Below are positions 1-13,486 of a stretch of DNA of 64,000 bases, piece after piece. This DNA is from Leuctra nigra (lineage: Eukaryota; Arthropoda; Insecta; Plecoptera; Leuctridae): positions 12,527,073-12,591,072 of the forward strand of contig OW203767.1 of the NCBI GenBank assembly GCA_934045905.1. The letters are read 5' to 3'. Positions within the stretch are counted from its first letter, which is position 1, and each line of letters opens with the position of its first letter. The notes under the pieces were generated by a model. It worked only from the letters and a program-made list of their open reading frames with translations, was not told the origin of the DNA and ran no database searches. Position numbers and translations under genes: made by a program.

Positions 1-584
1 GGGGGGGGGGTCAATGACCCCCCACTTTTCATCGTGACACCCTATCAGATATCAATCACCCCCTGATATACACAAATGTTGATAAAGTGATCCAAAAATG
101 CACAGATTTGCTCCATTATGAGGTTGAATTCTCAAAATTTTTCCAAGTTTTGCAAAAATTCGGAAAAAAAACGCCATGCGGGGCACAATTGGAAGGTTAT
201 TTGACGAAGTTGGATAATTTTAGAGTCCCAGCACCCCTTTTAAATTGTTGAAATCCTAAAAAAACGCCGCGAAAGGCAACTTGGAAGGTTTATTTGGTTC
301 AATGTTCATTTTAGAGTCCCAAAATATCTTTTAAATTTTGAAATTCCAAAAAACGCCATGCAGGGCAACAACTCAGGGGCTTAGTCAAAATATAAAAATA
401 AACTAATAATTTAATTTATTATTTCCGGTGTATTATATTTCATTGCCTCTAAATGCGGCTCCCATTATTATTACTTCTTTGATTTTTGGGAAATTAGCTC
501 CTTCACCAAAAAAGGTTGCCGACCCCTGCCCTATAATTTTGACCCCTTACCCAAAATAAAGTTCCTACGCGCCTGTATATTTAC
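1..584. repeat. Repetitive left-edge sequence (gene A intron 4 or beyond)
   Basis: No exon is visible here. The first ten bases are a G run. Between about 140 and 375 there are three degenerate copies of a ~95 bp unit that carries 'aaaacgccatgcagggcaa'-like and 'ttttagagtccca'-like blocks. The phrase 'ggttgccgacccctg' near 506 recurs near 60712, so part of this is a dispersed repeat. Exons 5-7 of gene A would lie in this direction but are not found, so they are probably off the window. Confidence 0.5.
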
Positions 585-3500
585 CTGTGCCTTGCAGTCT
601 CCTGGCCAGCTCATTGGCGTTGATGACGTTGGCAAGCTTGCTGCAGTTGTAGACTTGATGCGTGGAGCCTCCCTTATCCCAGTTCATGTTGTTGACGTCG
701 AACTTGGCCCAGGTGTGCAGCTTGGAGGATACGAACACGATTCGCCCTCCAGTCTTCTTCATCAGATCTGCATCAGAGACATCATTTGACACCACATTCT
801 TTGCCCTCCAGTCTTCTTCATCAGATCTGCATCAGAGACATCATTTGACACCACATTCTTAGCCCTCCAGTCTTCTTCATCAGATCTGCATCAGAGACAT
901 CATTTGACACCACATTCTTTGCCCTCCAGTCTTCTTCATCAGATCTGCATCAGAGACATTCGTTTGACACTACATTCTTTGCCCTCCAGTCTTCTTCATC
1001 AGATCTGCATCAGAGACATTAGTTTGACACCACATTCTTTGCCCTCCAGTCTTCTTCGTCAGATCTGCATCAGAGACATCATTTGACACCACATTCTTTG
1101 CCCTCCAGTCTTCTTCATCAGATCTGCATCAGAGACATCATGAATCCACATTCTTTATCGCTTTGATCCCGAGACTGCATGGTGTTGCGTCTGGCCAACG
1201 TCAATTCTCATTAGTTTCGTTTAAATTAAAGAGAGAAAAAATAATCAATTGAAGCACTCGTTTTATTTGATCACGTCATTTTCACTGCCAAATCACAAAA
1301 AAATCTAGGATTATAAATCTATTGTGTCTGTAGTGTTTCAAAAGTAGTACACTAGGACAAATTATTACTTACAAGATCATAAAATCCCAGTAAAGCATTA
1401 TGGAACTATAAATAAATGCAGATTTGTAGCTCCCTACATTAAATGGATTGCAAAATAAATATGCTCCCACTGAACTAAGAAATTTAAAGAAAACATCGGA
1501 TGTTAAAATTATCATTAGAACATGGGTCTCTGAAAATCTGTGAAATGCATAAATTTCTTGAATCTTTGAATTTACTGTGCATTATGTATCCTTTCGGTGT
1601 TGTAGTGTATAAGTTAATGTAATGTTATAATTGTGTATATATATTGTTTAGTATGTAGCCCCGCAGACAAAGCCAGCCTTTTGGTTTAAAGCGGGGGCTT
1701 ACGTCCTAATTAATTTGTATTTAACAAAAATGAAGTTGGGATTAGCGGAGCTTTAAACTTAAAATCCACATTAATGTCATTAAAAGGAGATTTTTGGGTG
1801 AATTCTATTCTCCTCCCCTTCCCTGATGATAAAGATCTGCACGTTGCACCAGGCATTACCCTGAATCTCAATCTTGTCTATTTAGGTGGTGGCTATAGTT
1901 TAATTTTATTTTAAATACAGTTGTGAAAGAAAGGAAATAATGTAAAAGACATGAAGAGTATCAAATAAAATAAGGATATCAGTAAAGATAATGGTTACTT
2001 AATAATACTTATTTTACTGAAATCTCCTGGCCCCAGTTACATGTTGGTCAGCTGTGACGTAACTATTCTCTATTCTCAACTCACCAACTAACAGATTGGT
2101 CAAGAGGAACGGCGCAAAGTGGTTGACTTGCATGCCAATGATGAGACCATCCTCCGTCTTCTTGCGCCCTCCGCCGATGCCGGCGTTGTTGACGAGGATG
2201 TCGAGACGCTCCTCGACCTCCAGCGTCTCTTTGGCGAACTCCCTCACGGACGTCAACGACGTCAGATCCAGTTTACGCACGACCACGTTCTGGTTGCCGG
2301 TCGTACGCACGATCTCGTCTGGTGAAATACAGATGTTCATTTCAAAAGATTTACTTTATATTTGCAGAATGGAGTCCGAGTAATTTCCAGAGCTTTTGAG
2401 CGTGGCCTTGAAGAGAATTTTAATCGCTTTTTATCAATATCTTTTTCCAACGTAATTGTTAATAAAATAAGGCTTTTTACGAGTTTCAGATTTCAGAACA
2501 GATTAATAAAATTAATTTGATAGTTTGGAATGGGTAATTAGTTTTATTTTGACCTACAGATGTTTAGTGCCATATTTTTACTAATTTTCAGGCACTAAAC
2601 ATCAGTAGGTCAAAATAAAAATAATAAACCACTCCAAGCTATGAAATTATTTTCATTGAACTGTACTGAGGACTTATACAAAGCGTTATTTTATGAACAA
2701 TTACATTGGTAAAAGATTGATAAAAATCGATCAGAAAACTCTTCGAGGTCAAACTCACTACTCAGCCGTCTTAAATGTCGTATGTATTAACGGAAAGGGC
2801 TGAAAGGGGGCGAGGACATGGGCACTAGATTCCAATGTTTTAATAATAAATTGAGTAGACTTGATATTAATAGAATTTCTTAAAACATGTCTCTAGCTCA
2901 ATATACAGTTCTCATAAGAAAATATCAACGCTATTGTTTTGAATTTTCCTCCTCCGTTCTTCGTCCAAGATAATATGAGACGGAACTTTTCATTGTTGAT
3001 ATTTCGCTCGTCGAACTCCATTTTGTTTGAGCTATTTACAATATAAAATTACAGTAAAATTAATTGTTTATACACAATCTCTTAACGAAAAAGAGTGGGG
3101 AACCATAATTTCCACACTTTCTGACATTTACTGACTTGTTCAAACTAACAACATGAAAATGTATCAAATTAAAAATAATTTTTTATTTATAGCTAGAAAA
3201 TAGAACGTTTTTCTAAAACTACTCTGAATCTATTTGAATACGTTCCATCTGATACGCACATTATGTCATCACTGATAAGAGTTCGATCAATGTTGCTCGT
3301 GATTCCGTAACTATTCTCCAGTGATATCATCTCACTACTATGTTACTCTTATGTCGGCAAGACGCTCTCGAGTGAAATGACATGTGATCACAGTTCTGGA
3401 ATATGACACGCGAGCCCGAGTGTATTGATTGCGATGAATATGCATGTCTGACCTCTTGCATCATTCGCCTTGTTGACATCTCTGCACGCCAAGATGACCC

Positions 3501-4867
3501 GAGCTCGACGCTGGGCGAAGTCCAGAGCAGCCTCTTTGCCGATGCCTGGAACATGAGATGAAAGTCAGACAACCCGAGTGATTGCAGTCTGCAAGCTCTA
3601 GTACTCGCAGAAAATTTCGATTCCGGTGTAAAAAAAACACATAGAAATGCATAAAAATGCCTTAGTTTTGGGTTGTACGTGACATTTGTGACATTTAATC
3701 GTGTGTTGAATGTTGCATATACTGCTGGGAAGTAGGTTATATTAGGTACCTATATGAATTAAATATTTTTAAATATTTAATTTAAAAATTGAAAACCACA
3801 AAAAACCATAAAAAGGTGGCCCCTACTTTCTTCTTCATGGCTTGACCGATTGTCTCAAAAATTTTACAGGAGATAAAGAAAAAATCCTTGCCTCCAAGTG
3901 CTTCAAAAAAATAATAAAAAATGTTTTTACTCGTGTTGAGCCTTTTGGCACCTGCCCTGAAAATACTAAACCAAAAATAACACTTTTGGCGTATAGAGGC
4001 ACAAATTTATTAATTATCTATAATCTGTTGAATTTTGAAGACAATAGGTAAAACCGTCTAGAAAAAAGTAGGAGCCGCCTTTTGGTGCTTCATAAAATAT
4101 GGATTTCATCATCAACGATTTCATCAAGTATAGTAGACTCGCTTAATAAGCGCAAAGTATGAATGGAGAGTGGTCAATGGAGGTTTAATGGGGACCACAG
4201 TTGGCTCATTCCCTACTTGACCATTCTCCAGAGATAGGCAAACAATTTATTTTTTTGTAAAAAATACTGTTTTTTAATGCATAGACAAGTATAACATTTT
4301 TGATTTAAAAATTATAAATATATGCTATTTTTTTAAGTTTAATATTTCCAGTTTTATTCCGATTATGTATGTCAATCGATAATGTAACACCAATATTTGT
4401 AATAGGTAATATTTTTATTAGAAAAATAAATAAAAAAATTATGGAGCGAGTATTAACTGCTCTGTTAAATTAAATGAGTTGATTAGACTCGTGACTGTCA
4501 TTAAGCCAAAGACGTAACTTTAAAACGTAACAACATTTTAACAGAACTTTGAAAATGAAGGTATAGGTTCAAATAGCTTTGAAAGGAATGTTTACTTGGC
4601 TATTTACATAAAAACATCCATACACCTTTAACGCTAAATGCTCATGTGAAAAAGTCACATGCTTAAATTCAGAGAATAATTAAATGATCAGATATTAATC
4701 TTACCTGTATTTGCACCAGTCACAATCACTGTCTTCCCATCAAGTCTTTTACTACTCTTACATATTCCAGTAGTATATTTCATGTAGATCTTCCACGCAA
4801 GAAGAACGCATATCACCGCAATTGTCTTCTTGCAGCACAGAATACATTCAAACATACAACACCCCAT
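585..4867 (-). CDS. Gene A: retinol dehydrogenase 11-14-like SDR, exons 1-4 (3' part off window)
   Basis: Membrane-anchored SDR expected to interconvert retinal/retinol or other lipid carbonyls with NADP(H). Exons in order on the minus strand: 4705-4867, 3453-3545, 2085-2318, 585-767; all have GT-AG borders and all junctions are phase 1. The start is the ATG at 4867, which gives a Cys-rich, hydrophobic N-terminal anchor (about residues 3-29). TGANTGIG (50-57), ACRD after beta-2, NNAG (129-132), catalytic Ser178 and Tyr203-N-C-S-Lys207 are all present, so the visible part looks functional. The last three exons found in the paralogs are not in the window. Just upstream of exon 4 is a 59-bp tandem array that repeats its splice acceptor. 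Its nearest neighbour is gene B in the same direction. Cofactor and substrate assignments are from family knowledge. Confidence 0.88.
744..1158. repeat. Minisatellite, 59-60 bp x 7, repeating the acceptor and head of gene A exon 4
   Basis: 'gccctccag' starts at 744, 803, 862, 921, 981, 1041 and 1100, giving spacings of 59,59,59,60,60,59. Read on the minus strand, each unit holds intron sequence ending TGCAG followed by the first 24 nt of exon 4 (ATCTGATGAAGAAGACTGG onward). The unit at lowest coordinate continues into the full exon (585-767). The copies are nearly identical, with a few point changes, and the last one is truncated. Confidence 0.95.
2520..2642. repeat. Hairpin repeat (MITE-like) in gene A intron 3
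   Basis: Inverted arms of about 50 bp. 'atagtttgg..tgg' and 'attttgacctac' then 'gatgtttagtgcc' on the left are matched in reverse by 'ggcactaaacatc', 'gtaggtcaaaat' and 'cactccaagctat' on the right, with a short AT-rich loop. No coding capacity. Confidence 0.8.
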
Positions 4868-5947
4868 CTTGACGACACTTTTACAAGTTCAAATCGAAAC
4901 ACGCACACAATTCAATCGCAGACACCGAGTCTATATGTGAGTAATATCAGCATTAATTGCGTTGCTAATCGTAAGTAGTTCATAGATAAGACGTTGACTT
5001 GTCTGTTTTAACTATGTGATAACAGCCGAGCTAGCTGAATGTGGAAAAATATCAGAGTCATTAAAATTCTTACGTTTACATATTGATAAAGGTCTTGATG
5101 TACATAGTGTTCAGGCAAAGTTACATGATAAATGTTTAATGAGTTGAATCAATTTTTTATGGTTCATTGTCCCGTGAGAATTTTATATGATTACCAACAT
5201 ATTATATTTATACTCGATATGAAGGTTTGTTTTTTTCTATTGGGATATTGAACGTTCGTTCTTGTGTATCGAATTAAAACGATAAATGATTATGTGAAAT
5301 ATATGAAAAACTAAGAAAAAAGTCATAATTTAAAGTCATGTTCACTATTTAAGTAGGTAAAATTAGACAAACTTTTAATTTACTTGTGACATAACCACAA
5401 AGGGAAGCTATAGACAGTCCTATAAAACTATTGTGCTGAAATTATGATTTTTCATCGGTTACAAATTCTTAATTATCTCTTAATTATATAAACAATACAC
5501 CATATTGAAGAGTCACAAGGGAAATCTGTTTAATTGAACACCCTTGGCTACTAACCTTATCACATTCCAAGTATACGCAACTGACTGGGGTTGGTATTTT
5601 GTTTTGTAAGGTTGTGTGCACTGGCTGGGTTGGATCAATACTTGCGCTGGCCATGCGTATAGATACTGATTGCGTCTATAGGCACAATCATGCATAGATA
5701 ATACAGGAAACTGAATTAAAAACTCAATGAAATGAACATAGGATTAGCATATATTTATTGTAATAGCACTAATATATATAAAAATATATACATATTTATT
5801 TTTAAAGTTTTTCTGTGTGACCTAAATTTTCAAAAAGCAAGAATTGATACATTTTTTAAAAAAAGTTTACAATTATTAATACTAAATGACTAGTTCTATG
5901 CCAAATTATAGGTTTTATTTTTTATTAATCACTTGGTTTGACAAGAT
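4868..5947. other. Intergenic region between genes A and B
   Basis: This holds the promoter side of gene A and the 3' flank of gene B. It is AT-rich. I see no further gene, no clear repeat and no unambiguous polyadenylation signal. Confidence 0.5.
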
Positions 5948-8900
5948 TTACTTTTGGTTTTGTTTGACGGCAGCTTCACTGAGTTTCCACAGTTTCTTGG
6001 CCAGATCCTGATCATTGGCGAGGGCGGATGGTTTCGCCTCCTGCAAATAATACAGGATGTTTAGCAAATCTTTTCTTTTACGAACTTTCTGTTGTCATTC
6101 AGAGTGGACATGAGTTTCTGAGTATCCTGAAATAATTTCACAAGTCTTCGCCAGACAGTTCAACTGCATCGCATTACAAAAGTTAATCCTTTTTTTTTGG
6201 AGTCAATGAATTTTTGTAAGTAAAACTAATAATATTATAATTTATGCAACGTTTCCGTAACGAATACTGTATATGGGCATATATTTTGACTTTTCGGGAT
6301 ATATATCCAGCTTTATCTACTTATCTATTCGATTGAAACCGAAATTCAATCACATATTTATCTAAATTTTAATAATTATTTATTTATGTGGCCAACAACG
6401 TTAAGCTTGATTTTCTTCAGAAGAAGAGGACTAACTTTACCATCCCAAAGTCCCCAGAATCTTATAAGCAGCATAAAATCGACTATTTGTGTGCTCATTG
6501 GCTATTGATGGTTATGACCTATATCTTGCTTACAACTTATCGGATATCGTAGTATTTACTCAGAATAGTTGTTTTATTAAATATACATACAAGGTTTAAC
6601 AATTAATATTTACATCATTATGAAGTTCATTTATTACAAGGAGAATATTATTTATAAAATATCATTGTTCGAATGTCAAGACTTTCTCAGATCTTGGATG
6701 TAATTATACGTTTCCTCTGAATGACTAATAATTATGATTTATACCGACGCCTCATCATACGCACTTCATGATATTCATCCTTTATTTAGCTCAATGCTAT
6801 TTGTTTATAAATCCATTACTGTAAGCCAAATAAAAAATCTAAATAAAAAATATTCAAACTTTGAAACAAAATGGAGAAAAATTAGTAAAGCCCCATTTAC
6901 ACGGTGCAATTTCTTGAACAACTTCTGTGCCACAGAGGTTCTGCTCGTGCGCAGTATCACTTTTGAGATGATAAAGGGACTCTGCACATGTGCAGAACTT
7001 TTGTGGCACAGAAGTTGTTCAAGAAATTGCACCGTGTAAATGGGGCTTAAGGCGGTTTCAATTTCATTTCAAAATCAGCCATTCCTGCTAAACAGGGCCG
7101 TATTATGTAACTCGAATGATTCCGGATTCAACCCGAATCCGTTTCTGTGCAGTTATCAACATGGATTTGTAACGGATTCGGCCGAGACCGGAATCAAGCA
7201 CGGATGAAATATTATATTTGAGACACTTGCAAAGCTTGGCTCTAATTCTACACGTTTCTACTTTGATGTGTCTAAACAATTATGTGAAATTATTGAAATT
7301 GCCATAGAATAAATCAAAATGTGTCAAACTATTGTGAACATATGACAATAGTTTGACAATGGTTTTGCACTAGAAACACTCTCACATTAGGGAGTGTTCA
7401 TAAATTACGTAGCTACACGATTTGTGACATAGTATGACAAGGGGGGGGGGGGGGGGGGGGGGTTGTGTGACGTAACAGTTCATTGAAATGAAAATGTCTT
7501 AAATATTGTATTATTTAAATATAAAATAAAGTTACGCTTATAGTTCGTAAATTGGCATAGGTACACATTTTAAATTTTAATTTCTGATGTTGAAGTGAAC
7601 GGTAAAACCATACAAAATCACCTATTTTATTTTTTGATAAGGGGGGGGGGGGTCATAATCAATATGAGACATAATTATTAGGGGATAATATATTTAGGAG
7701 ACAAGCTGTGACATTTAGGGGTGGTGAGGGGGTTGAGGAAGGTATAAACAACAGAATGGACGTCCCCCTACTAAGTACCGACGAGTAAGATACATTGAGA
7801 ATTAGCCTTGATGCTCGCTCTTGCTTCAGAGCAACGCCATCTAAGCTCTTACCTTGCAAGCATGGAAGTATTTTCCAGTTACGCCTTCAACTTCATCAGA
7901 CACGGCCAGGTGGATCGTCGTTTGTGCTCCTTCCAGTGGAGTCTGGGACAGTCAAGTGAAGATTAGAGATATCCAAGGCACAGGTTGGGCTACCAATACA
8001 TTCATCGCATGAAGTAAGTAATAAAGTAACGTTTTTACTTGCTTTCAGTAAGTATGTTGCAGCCCCTAAATGTGTGGTGAGACTATTTTTTCAACTCTCT
8101 GGACAGCTGTTGTTTTTAAAGAAGAGGTTCTTAAAAAGTTTGGCATGCAGTTTGATTTTACAGTTATCTATTCGGGAATATCAATAATCAAACTAAATGT
8201 GAAATTTTTAGACCATAGTTTCTGACGGCTACTATAAAGATAATAAAAATATTTTTTTATTTTATTATGATTTTACTGTGGTATGAGCTCACAACTGAGT
8301 AAAAAATAACTAAAAAAGGATGCAATAAACTTAAATTGGTAGGTGTTTACTCAAATCAGTGTAATAATTATATCTGGCTGTTTATATTGAATAATATTAT
8401 AAACACATTGTTGATGATTGAGGAATAACGTTACCTTAAAAAGATTCTTCAGGACACATTCAGCGACTTGTCTGAGTCCGAACGGCATTGAGTTCCAAAT
8501 ACCAGTGTAGATTGTTCCCGGGTGCAGGCTGTTGACAGTCACTCCTGTGAAAGATAATGAGAACATTTATCATCATAGAAATCAAAATGGTCAGAAAAAA
8601 GTATTGATTTTTCGCAGTTCTTCATATCAGTTTATAATAGGCCACCACGACCACCTCCTTCCCACCTTCCATCTACTCTTCACCATCAACTCCCAATCAT
8701 CATCATAATCATTCATCCGTCGCCATTAGCCTCGCTGCAAAACAGTGCGACGTTACTCCCCACAAAAAAAATAATAAAGTTGAAGGTAGGTAAGTCTAAT
8801 TTGGTGGGAGAGCATATAAAATCAGAAAATAATGAAGTTCCCATTTCATAAAAGTTTTCTAGGAGAATAGTTTTCTTGTATTTTTATGATAATCTAAGAA

Positions 8901-11900
8901 AAAGCTAACACCTAAAGTTGCATAAATCCCCATTGGCCGTTTGAAAATTGTTATTGCGCGCTTTTATAGGCAAAATCTTGAAAAATTCTCGTCGAATAGC
9001 AGGAGAATAGAGCAAAGCACTTGAACTAGAACTTCGCTCTAAAGCAATTGTATTCCGGAAGTCCCGAGTTCGATTCCCGTGGTTACAAGTACTCTCTGTA
9101 CTCACCAGACTTCGCCAGACGGCGAGAGAGTTCGTTAGCCGTGAGAATGTTGGCCATCTTGCTGCTGGCGTACACGTGGAAGTCGCTGTGGTAGAACTGA
9201 GGCTTCGTGTAGTTCAAGTTGTCCACGTCGAACCTCGAGATGTGATGAGTGACGGAGGAGACGAAGATAATGCGGCTAGGTGCTGACTTCTTCATTAAAT
9301 CTGAAAGCAAACACTTCGTAATCAACATTCAGATATTCCCATCGCACAGCGTAATTCTATTTACGTATTAATGATTTACCCAATTAATAATAATTCAGTT
9401 CATTGGTAATAACCTGTTACCATCACCTATACATTTTGAAAAAATCATATCTACGAGTTTTAACCAAATCTATTTATATTATTCACGTATCGTAGCATTA
9501 TTTTGATTCATTATCAGTTTAAGCCTACTATCAATGTCTTGAAATGCTCGATTTGACCTTTTTGCTTCAATTGGCATACTATTTTATATTGATAGCGTCC
9601 ACTCGAGGAATAAGAATGATACTGAATACTGATAATATACCCCAGATTAGAGAAAGTAATATGCTTCTACCTCTAGTATAGGTATTAAACAATTATTGTG
9701 GGTGACAAAATTGAGCTAGAAATCACATTTTATACAGATATTCATTTGCAAAGAAAAAAATATTATGTTTTTAGCGACAATTAACTCGTATTTAACCATT
9801 AAAACATTTGTTATCTCTCCTTTTAGAGACGGTTTAAGAGTCAAAGGTAAACATTGGAGATAATTTTTCTAATCGTCATAGCTCTGAACGTTTCAACTAA
9901 TAAAAATGTGAAGAATATGTAACATAGATATTTTTAGTCGACATTATCAATACTAGGAAAACGCTCGGGGTAAAGCTTTGATAATTAGGCTGAAAACTTG
10001 AAAAATAAGATAAAATGTTGGTCTTATTGTATACAAAATTTGAACTTCATCGGAGCATTTTGATTTTCGACCAATTGGGAGATATTTTTTTTACATTTTA
10101 ACCAATAGTGAGATTTTGCTGAAACTTTGTGAAAGTTAATAAAATTTTGATCTTAATGACACAGCAAAATTTCAAATTGATCGGATCAACCAATCAGAAG
10201 ATATTTGTTTTAAAGTTTGAGCCAATCAGAGGGCAGCTCTCAAAAACAATCCAAGTAAGAATGATATTAGTTTGTGTGCAAAATTTAAGCTCGATCGGAA
10301 AAAAATGTGGCCTGGGGCGTCTGGAAAAAAAGAAAAAGTGTCCAAAAAAGCCAAAAAGAAGACGCTCGCTTAATACAAACCAAATGATAAATATGATAAA
10401 TAATTATGATAAATTAAATGATTCATTAAATGATAAATAAATAATGATAAATTGTGTGTCCCAATTTTCATTCTGACTCACTGACCAACAAGCAAGTTCG
10501 TCAAGAGGAACGGCGCAAAGTGGTTGACTTGCATCGTCTTGAGCAGTCCATCTCCCGTCTTGGCTTTCCCTCTCTCCACCAAGCCGGCGTTGTTGATGAG
10601 GACGTCGATCCTCGACTCCGTAGCGACGATCTCCTTGGCGAAGTCCCTCACTGACGACAACGACGAGAGGTCCACCTTCCTCACAACGACGTCTGTGTTG
10701 CCGGTGAGGCGGATGATGTCGTCTGCAATCATGGAGCGTGTAAATATAGGATCACGACGTCGATCCTCGACTCCGTTGCGACGACCTCCTTGGCGACGTC
10801 GACAACGACCACGTCTGTATTGCCAGTGATGTCGTCTGCAATCATGGAGCGTGTAAATATAGGATCACGACGTCGATCCTCGACTCCGTGGCGACGACCT
10901 CCTTGGCGACGTCGACAACGACCACGTCTGTGTTGCCGGTGATGTCGTCTGCAATCATGGAGCGTGTAAATATAGGATCACGACGTCGATCCTCGACTCC
11001 GTGGCGACGACCTCCTTGGCGACGTCGACAACGACCACGTCTGTGTTGCCGGTGATGTCGTCTGCAATCATGGAGCGTGTAAATATAGGATCACGACGTC
11101 GATCCTCGACTCCGTGGCGACGACCTCCTTGGCGACGTCGACAACGACCACGTCTGTATTGCCGGTGATGCGGATGATGTCGTCTGCAATCATGGAGGGT
11201 GTAAATATAGGATCACGACGTCGATCCTCGACTCCGTGGCGACGACCTCCTTGGCGACGTCGACAACGACCACGTCTGTATTGCCAGTGATGTCGTCTGC
11301 AATCATGGAGCGTGTAAATATAGGATCACGACGTCGATCCTCGACTCCATGGCGACGACCTCCTTGGCGACGTCGACAACGACCACGTCTGTGTTGCCGG
11401 TGATGTGGATGACGTCGTCTGCAATCATCAGAGCGTGGAGTAGATGCATGTAAATATAGGGTTAACACAGTCTCCAAGGATACAGAAATAACCAATAATC
11501 AAATAGTTGATTAATGCTTTAGAAAATGGTGATATGTCTTCGGATGACATAACTTTTAGTTTGTTATAACAGTTGGTCAATGGCTATGTTATATCGGAGG
11601 GTTTCTGTATAGGTTTTGCATGGTTTTTGCATAATTTATAATAATGTCATAAGTTTAAATAATTACGACTTTTCGACACACGTAAGCTGAAATGCAAAAA
11701 AGATATTAAAAAATCAGTTTTCACAAAAACTGCCCTTTGTAAACGTTAGTGTAGCATGCACGATAGATTTCAACGTAGAAATCTTTACTTTTGCCACATA
11801 AAATATAAATTACCAATTTTCGGGGGATAATTTCAAAAATGTATGTGCATCTAAATAATATTTATGAATCTACACTATTAATTTCTAAAAGTGATATGAC

Positions 11901-12626
11901 TGTAATGACCTCTAGGAAAAGTATACCGAACTTTGAACTTAGAAGTAAATATAGTACACCAAGTGTTTCAAGATTAGCTCAGAACACAATTTATGTAATC
12001 TAATTGCTTACGAAAAAGAATATAATACTTAAAAAATTATTTAATTTAAAATAATGTTTGCAAACTATTTTTCTCCCATCCTGAATATGTGCTATACATA
12101 GGTACATACATTTTATTTCATAGGAATAATACCTCCGACGATTAGTACCGTTAAAATATTAATTACATTGAAATCGATGTATATAATACTAAAAATTTAT
12201 TTTGTCTGCAACTTTGTCCCTTCAAATGCAATGTGTAGGTAGGGTTTGGTGTAACTGTAAGGTAAGGTTACATTACAATACCTCTGGCTTGTTCTGCTTT
12301 CTTCATATCTCTGCATGCTAGAATAACGCGCGCTCTTCTTCTAGCCAATTCCTTAGCCGTTTCGAAGCCAATTCCTGACAAATCATACAACAAATCAATA
12401 AATAACAGCCAATTTCCTTTCACAACGAAACCAATGTAAAGAATGTAACCGATTTGTACGTACCCGCATTTCCACCAGTAATTAACACAGTTTTCCCATC
12501 CATTCTTTTAGAACTTGTGCAAAATTTTACTCTATATTTAAGATATATTTTCAGACCAACAAATATGGCTAAAACAAAAAGCCATCCTTTGCAACAACAC
12601 AAACAACTTAGTAAACAACAATCCAT
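5948..12626 (-). CDS. Gene B: retinol dehydrogenase 11-14-like SDR, complete, 7 exons
   Basis: Exons: 12464-12626, 12282-12374, 10486-10722, 9106-9300, 8435-8544, 7853-7942, 5948-6040 (stop TAA). Together they give 326 residues, normal for the RDH11-14 family. ATG at 12626 opens a Cys-rich segment and a hydrophobic anchor (about residues 4-28). The dinucleotide-binding motif is TGGNAGIG (50-57), a variant of the TGANTGIG seen in the other paralogs. It is followed by ACRD (NADP(H) type), NNAG, catalytic Ser180 and Tyr208-A-S-S-Lys212. All splice junctions are GT-AG, and the phase pattern 1,1,1,1,0,0 matches the paralogs. This is one of the more diverged copies. Its intron 2 contains six tandem copies of the exon 3 acceptor region (10721-11460). 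Confidence 0.9.
6890..7046. repeat. MITE with perfect 45-bp inverted repeats
   Basis: Arms 6890-6934 and 7002-7046 are perfect reverse complements, starting GCCCCATTTACACGGTGC. The flanks (TAAA left, TTAA right) would fit a decayed TTAA target. It lies in intron 6 of gene B. Relatives with the same end motif are at 33105-33294 and 29374-29901. Confidence 0.9.
7437..7700. repeat. Poly-G-bearing dispersed repeat fragment
   Basis: A run of about 23 G at 7441-7462 is preceded by 'agtatgacaag', and a second G run is at 7641-7652. Similar G runs beside related flanks occur at 27654-27673, 61978-61991 and 62779-62793. Inside intron 6 of gene B. Confidence 0.6.
9953..10373 (-). mobile_element. Helitron-like non-autonomous element, short copy
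   Basis: The 3' end CTAG is at 9953-9956 (minus orientation) and followed outward by T. The other end is an AAGCGAGCG-type terminus at 10373. It shares 'gaccaa...aaatttga..gatcgga' blocks with the longer family members. In intron 3 of gene B. Confidence 0.6.
10721..11460. repeat. Minisatellite, 113/122 bp x 6, repeating the acceptor and head of gene B exon 3
   Basis: 'gtctgcaatcat' begins at 10721, 10834, 10947, 11060, 11182, 11295 and 11417; the two 122-bp units carry an extra 9 bp. Read on the minus strand, each unit is a short intron tail ending GATTGCAG, then exon 3 sequence encoding [24 protein letters not shown] with internal deletions. The low-coordinate end runs directly into the functional exon 3 (10486-10722). 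Confidence 0.93.
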
Positions 12627-12960
12627 GGCCGCAGAGAGTGACTGACTGGCTATTCCATCTGTTTTCTTGTTTTCACAGTATATCCTAAAACATTCTTATC
12701 TCTGTTGATAAGCTTTGGAGTGTTGCCAGACAAAGTTCAGATGAAACTAGCTGTGATTGCGACTGATTGTTGGGATGACATAATGTCAAAGTCACGTGGC
12801 CTTCCTGCGATGTGATTGGTTGGAGTTCGGCACTCATAGTTCGGTTATGAGCAAATTAATCAATTGATGAATGTATTTTGATGCTAGTGAAGAGAGTGGA
12901 TGTGACGTTTCTGCAATGTACAATGAATATAGTTCTTCTTACTCAGATCCACATAAAATA

Positions 12961-13486
12961 CCAAGCGCGAGCGTTTTTGCTGCTTTTTGTAGACACTTTT
13001 TTGGATACGATTGAAAACTAAATGGGTCGACGAAATGATTTGAAGTTTTAACCATGATAGATGAAAGACAAACTTAGGGTTATCCCTTGGTACATTTTTA
13101 ATTAATAATTAGTAATACTAATAATTAGTTGATTTTTGGTGAAAATTTGTATCTTTTATTGTCTCAATGGGTGGCGTATGAAATTTAATTTAAAAAATGT
13201 GCCAATGATAACCCTAAGTTTGTCTTTTATCTTATCATGATTAAAATTTGAGATCAATTGGTTCACGGGTATGGTCTCCAATCGTATCGGAAATTTCATC
13301 GTTTTGCGCAGTTTTCTTGAATAACCGGCGCCTAATTAACAAGGCACGAAGCTAAAATGAAAAAGTTCTATCTACAATATACAATCAGACTGCAGATCAT
13401 GTGAACATCCTATCAAAGTTACACCCACTTACGAAACAAATGTTCTCTATCAATTTTCTAAAACGGCCGAGCGCTAGTATCACCTT
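12961..13486. repeat. Dispersed repeat, partner of 62208-62731
   Basis: The two copies run in the same orientation, from 'tttttgctgctttttgtag' through 'acaaacttagggttatcc' to 'acggccgagcgctagtatca'. About 525 bp each, with no coding capacity. Confidence 0.85.

Noticed and set aside
1..584. Exons 5-7 of gene A
   Set aside because: No GVTVNSL-, EGAQTT- or LW-type coding sequence is visible on the minus strand, so they must lie beyond the window or be lost.
9010..9090. Second tRNA-like sequence with a B-box-like 'gagttcgattcccg'
   Set aside because: No convincing A box or anticodon stem at the right spacing. At most a SINE or tRNA fragment next to the donor of gene B exon 4.
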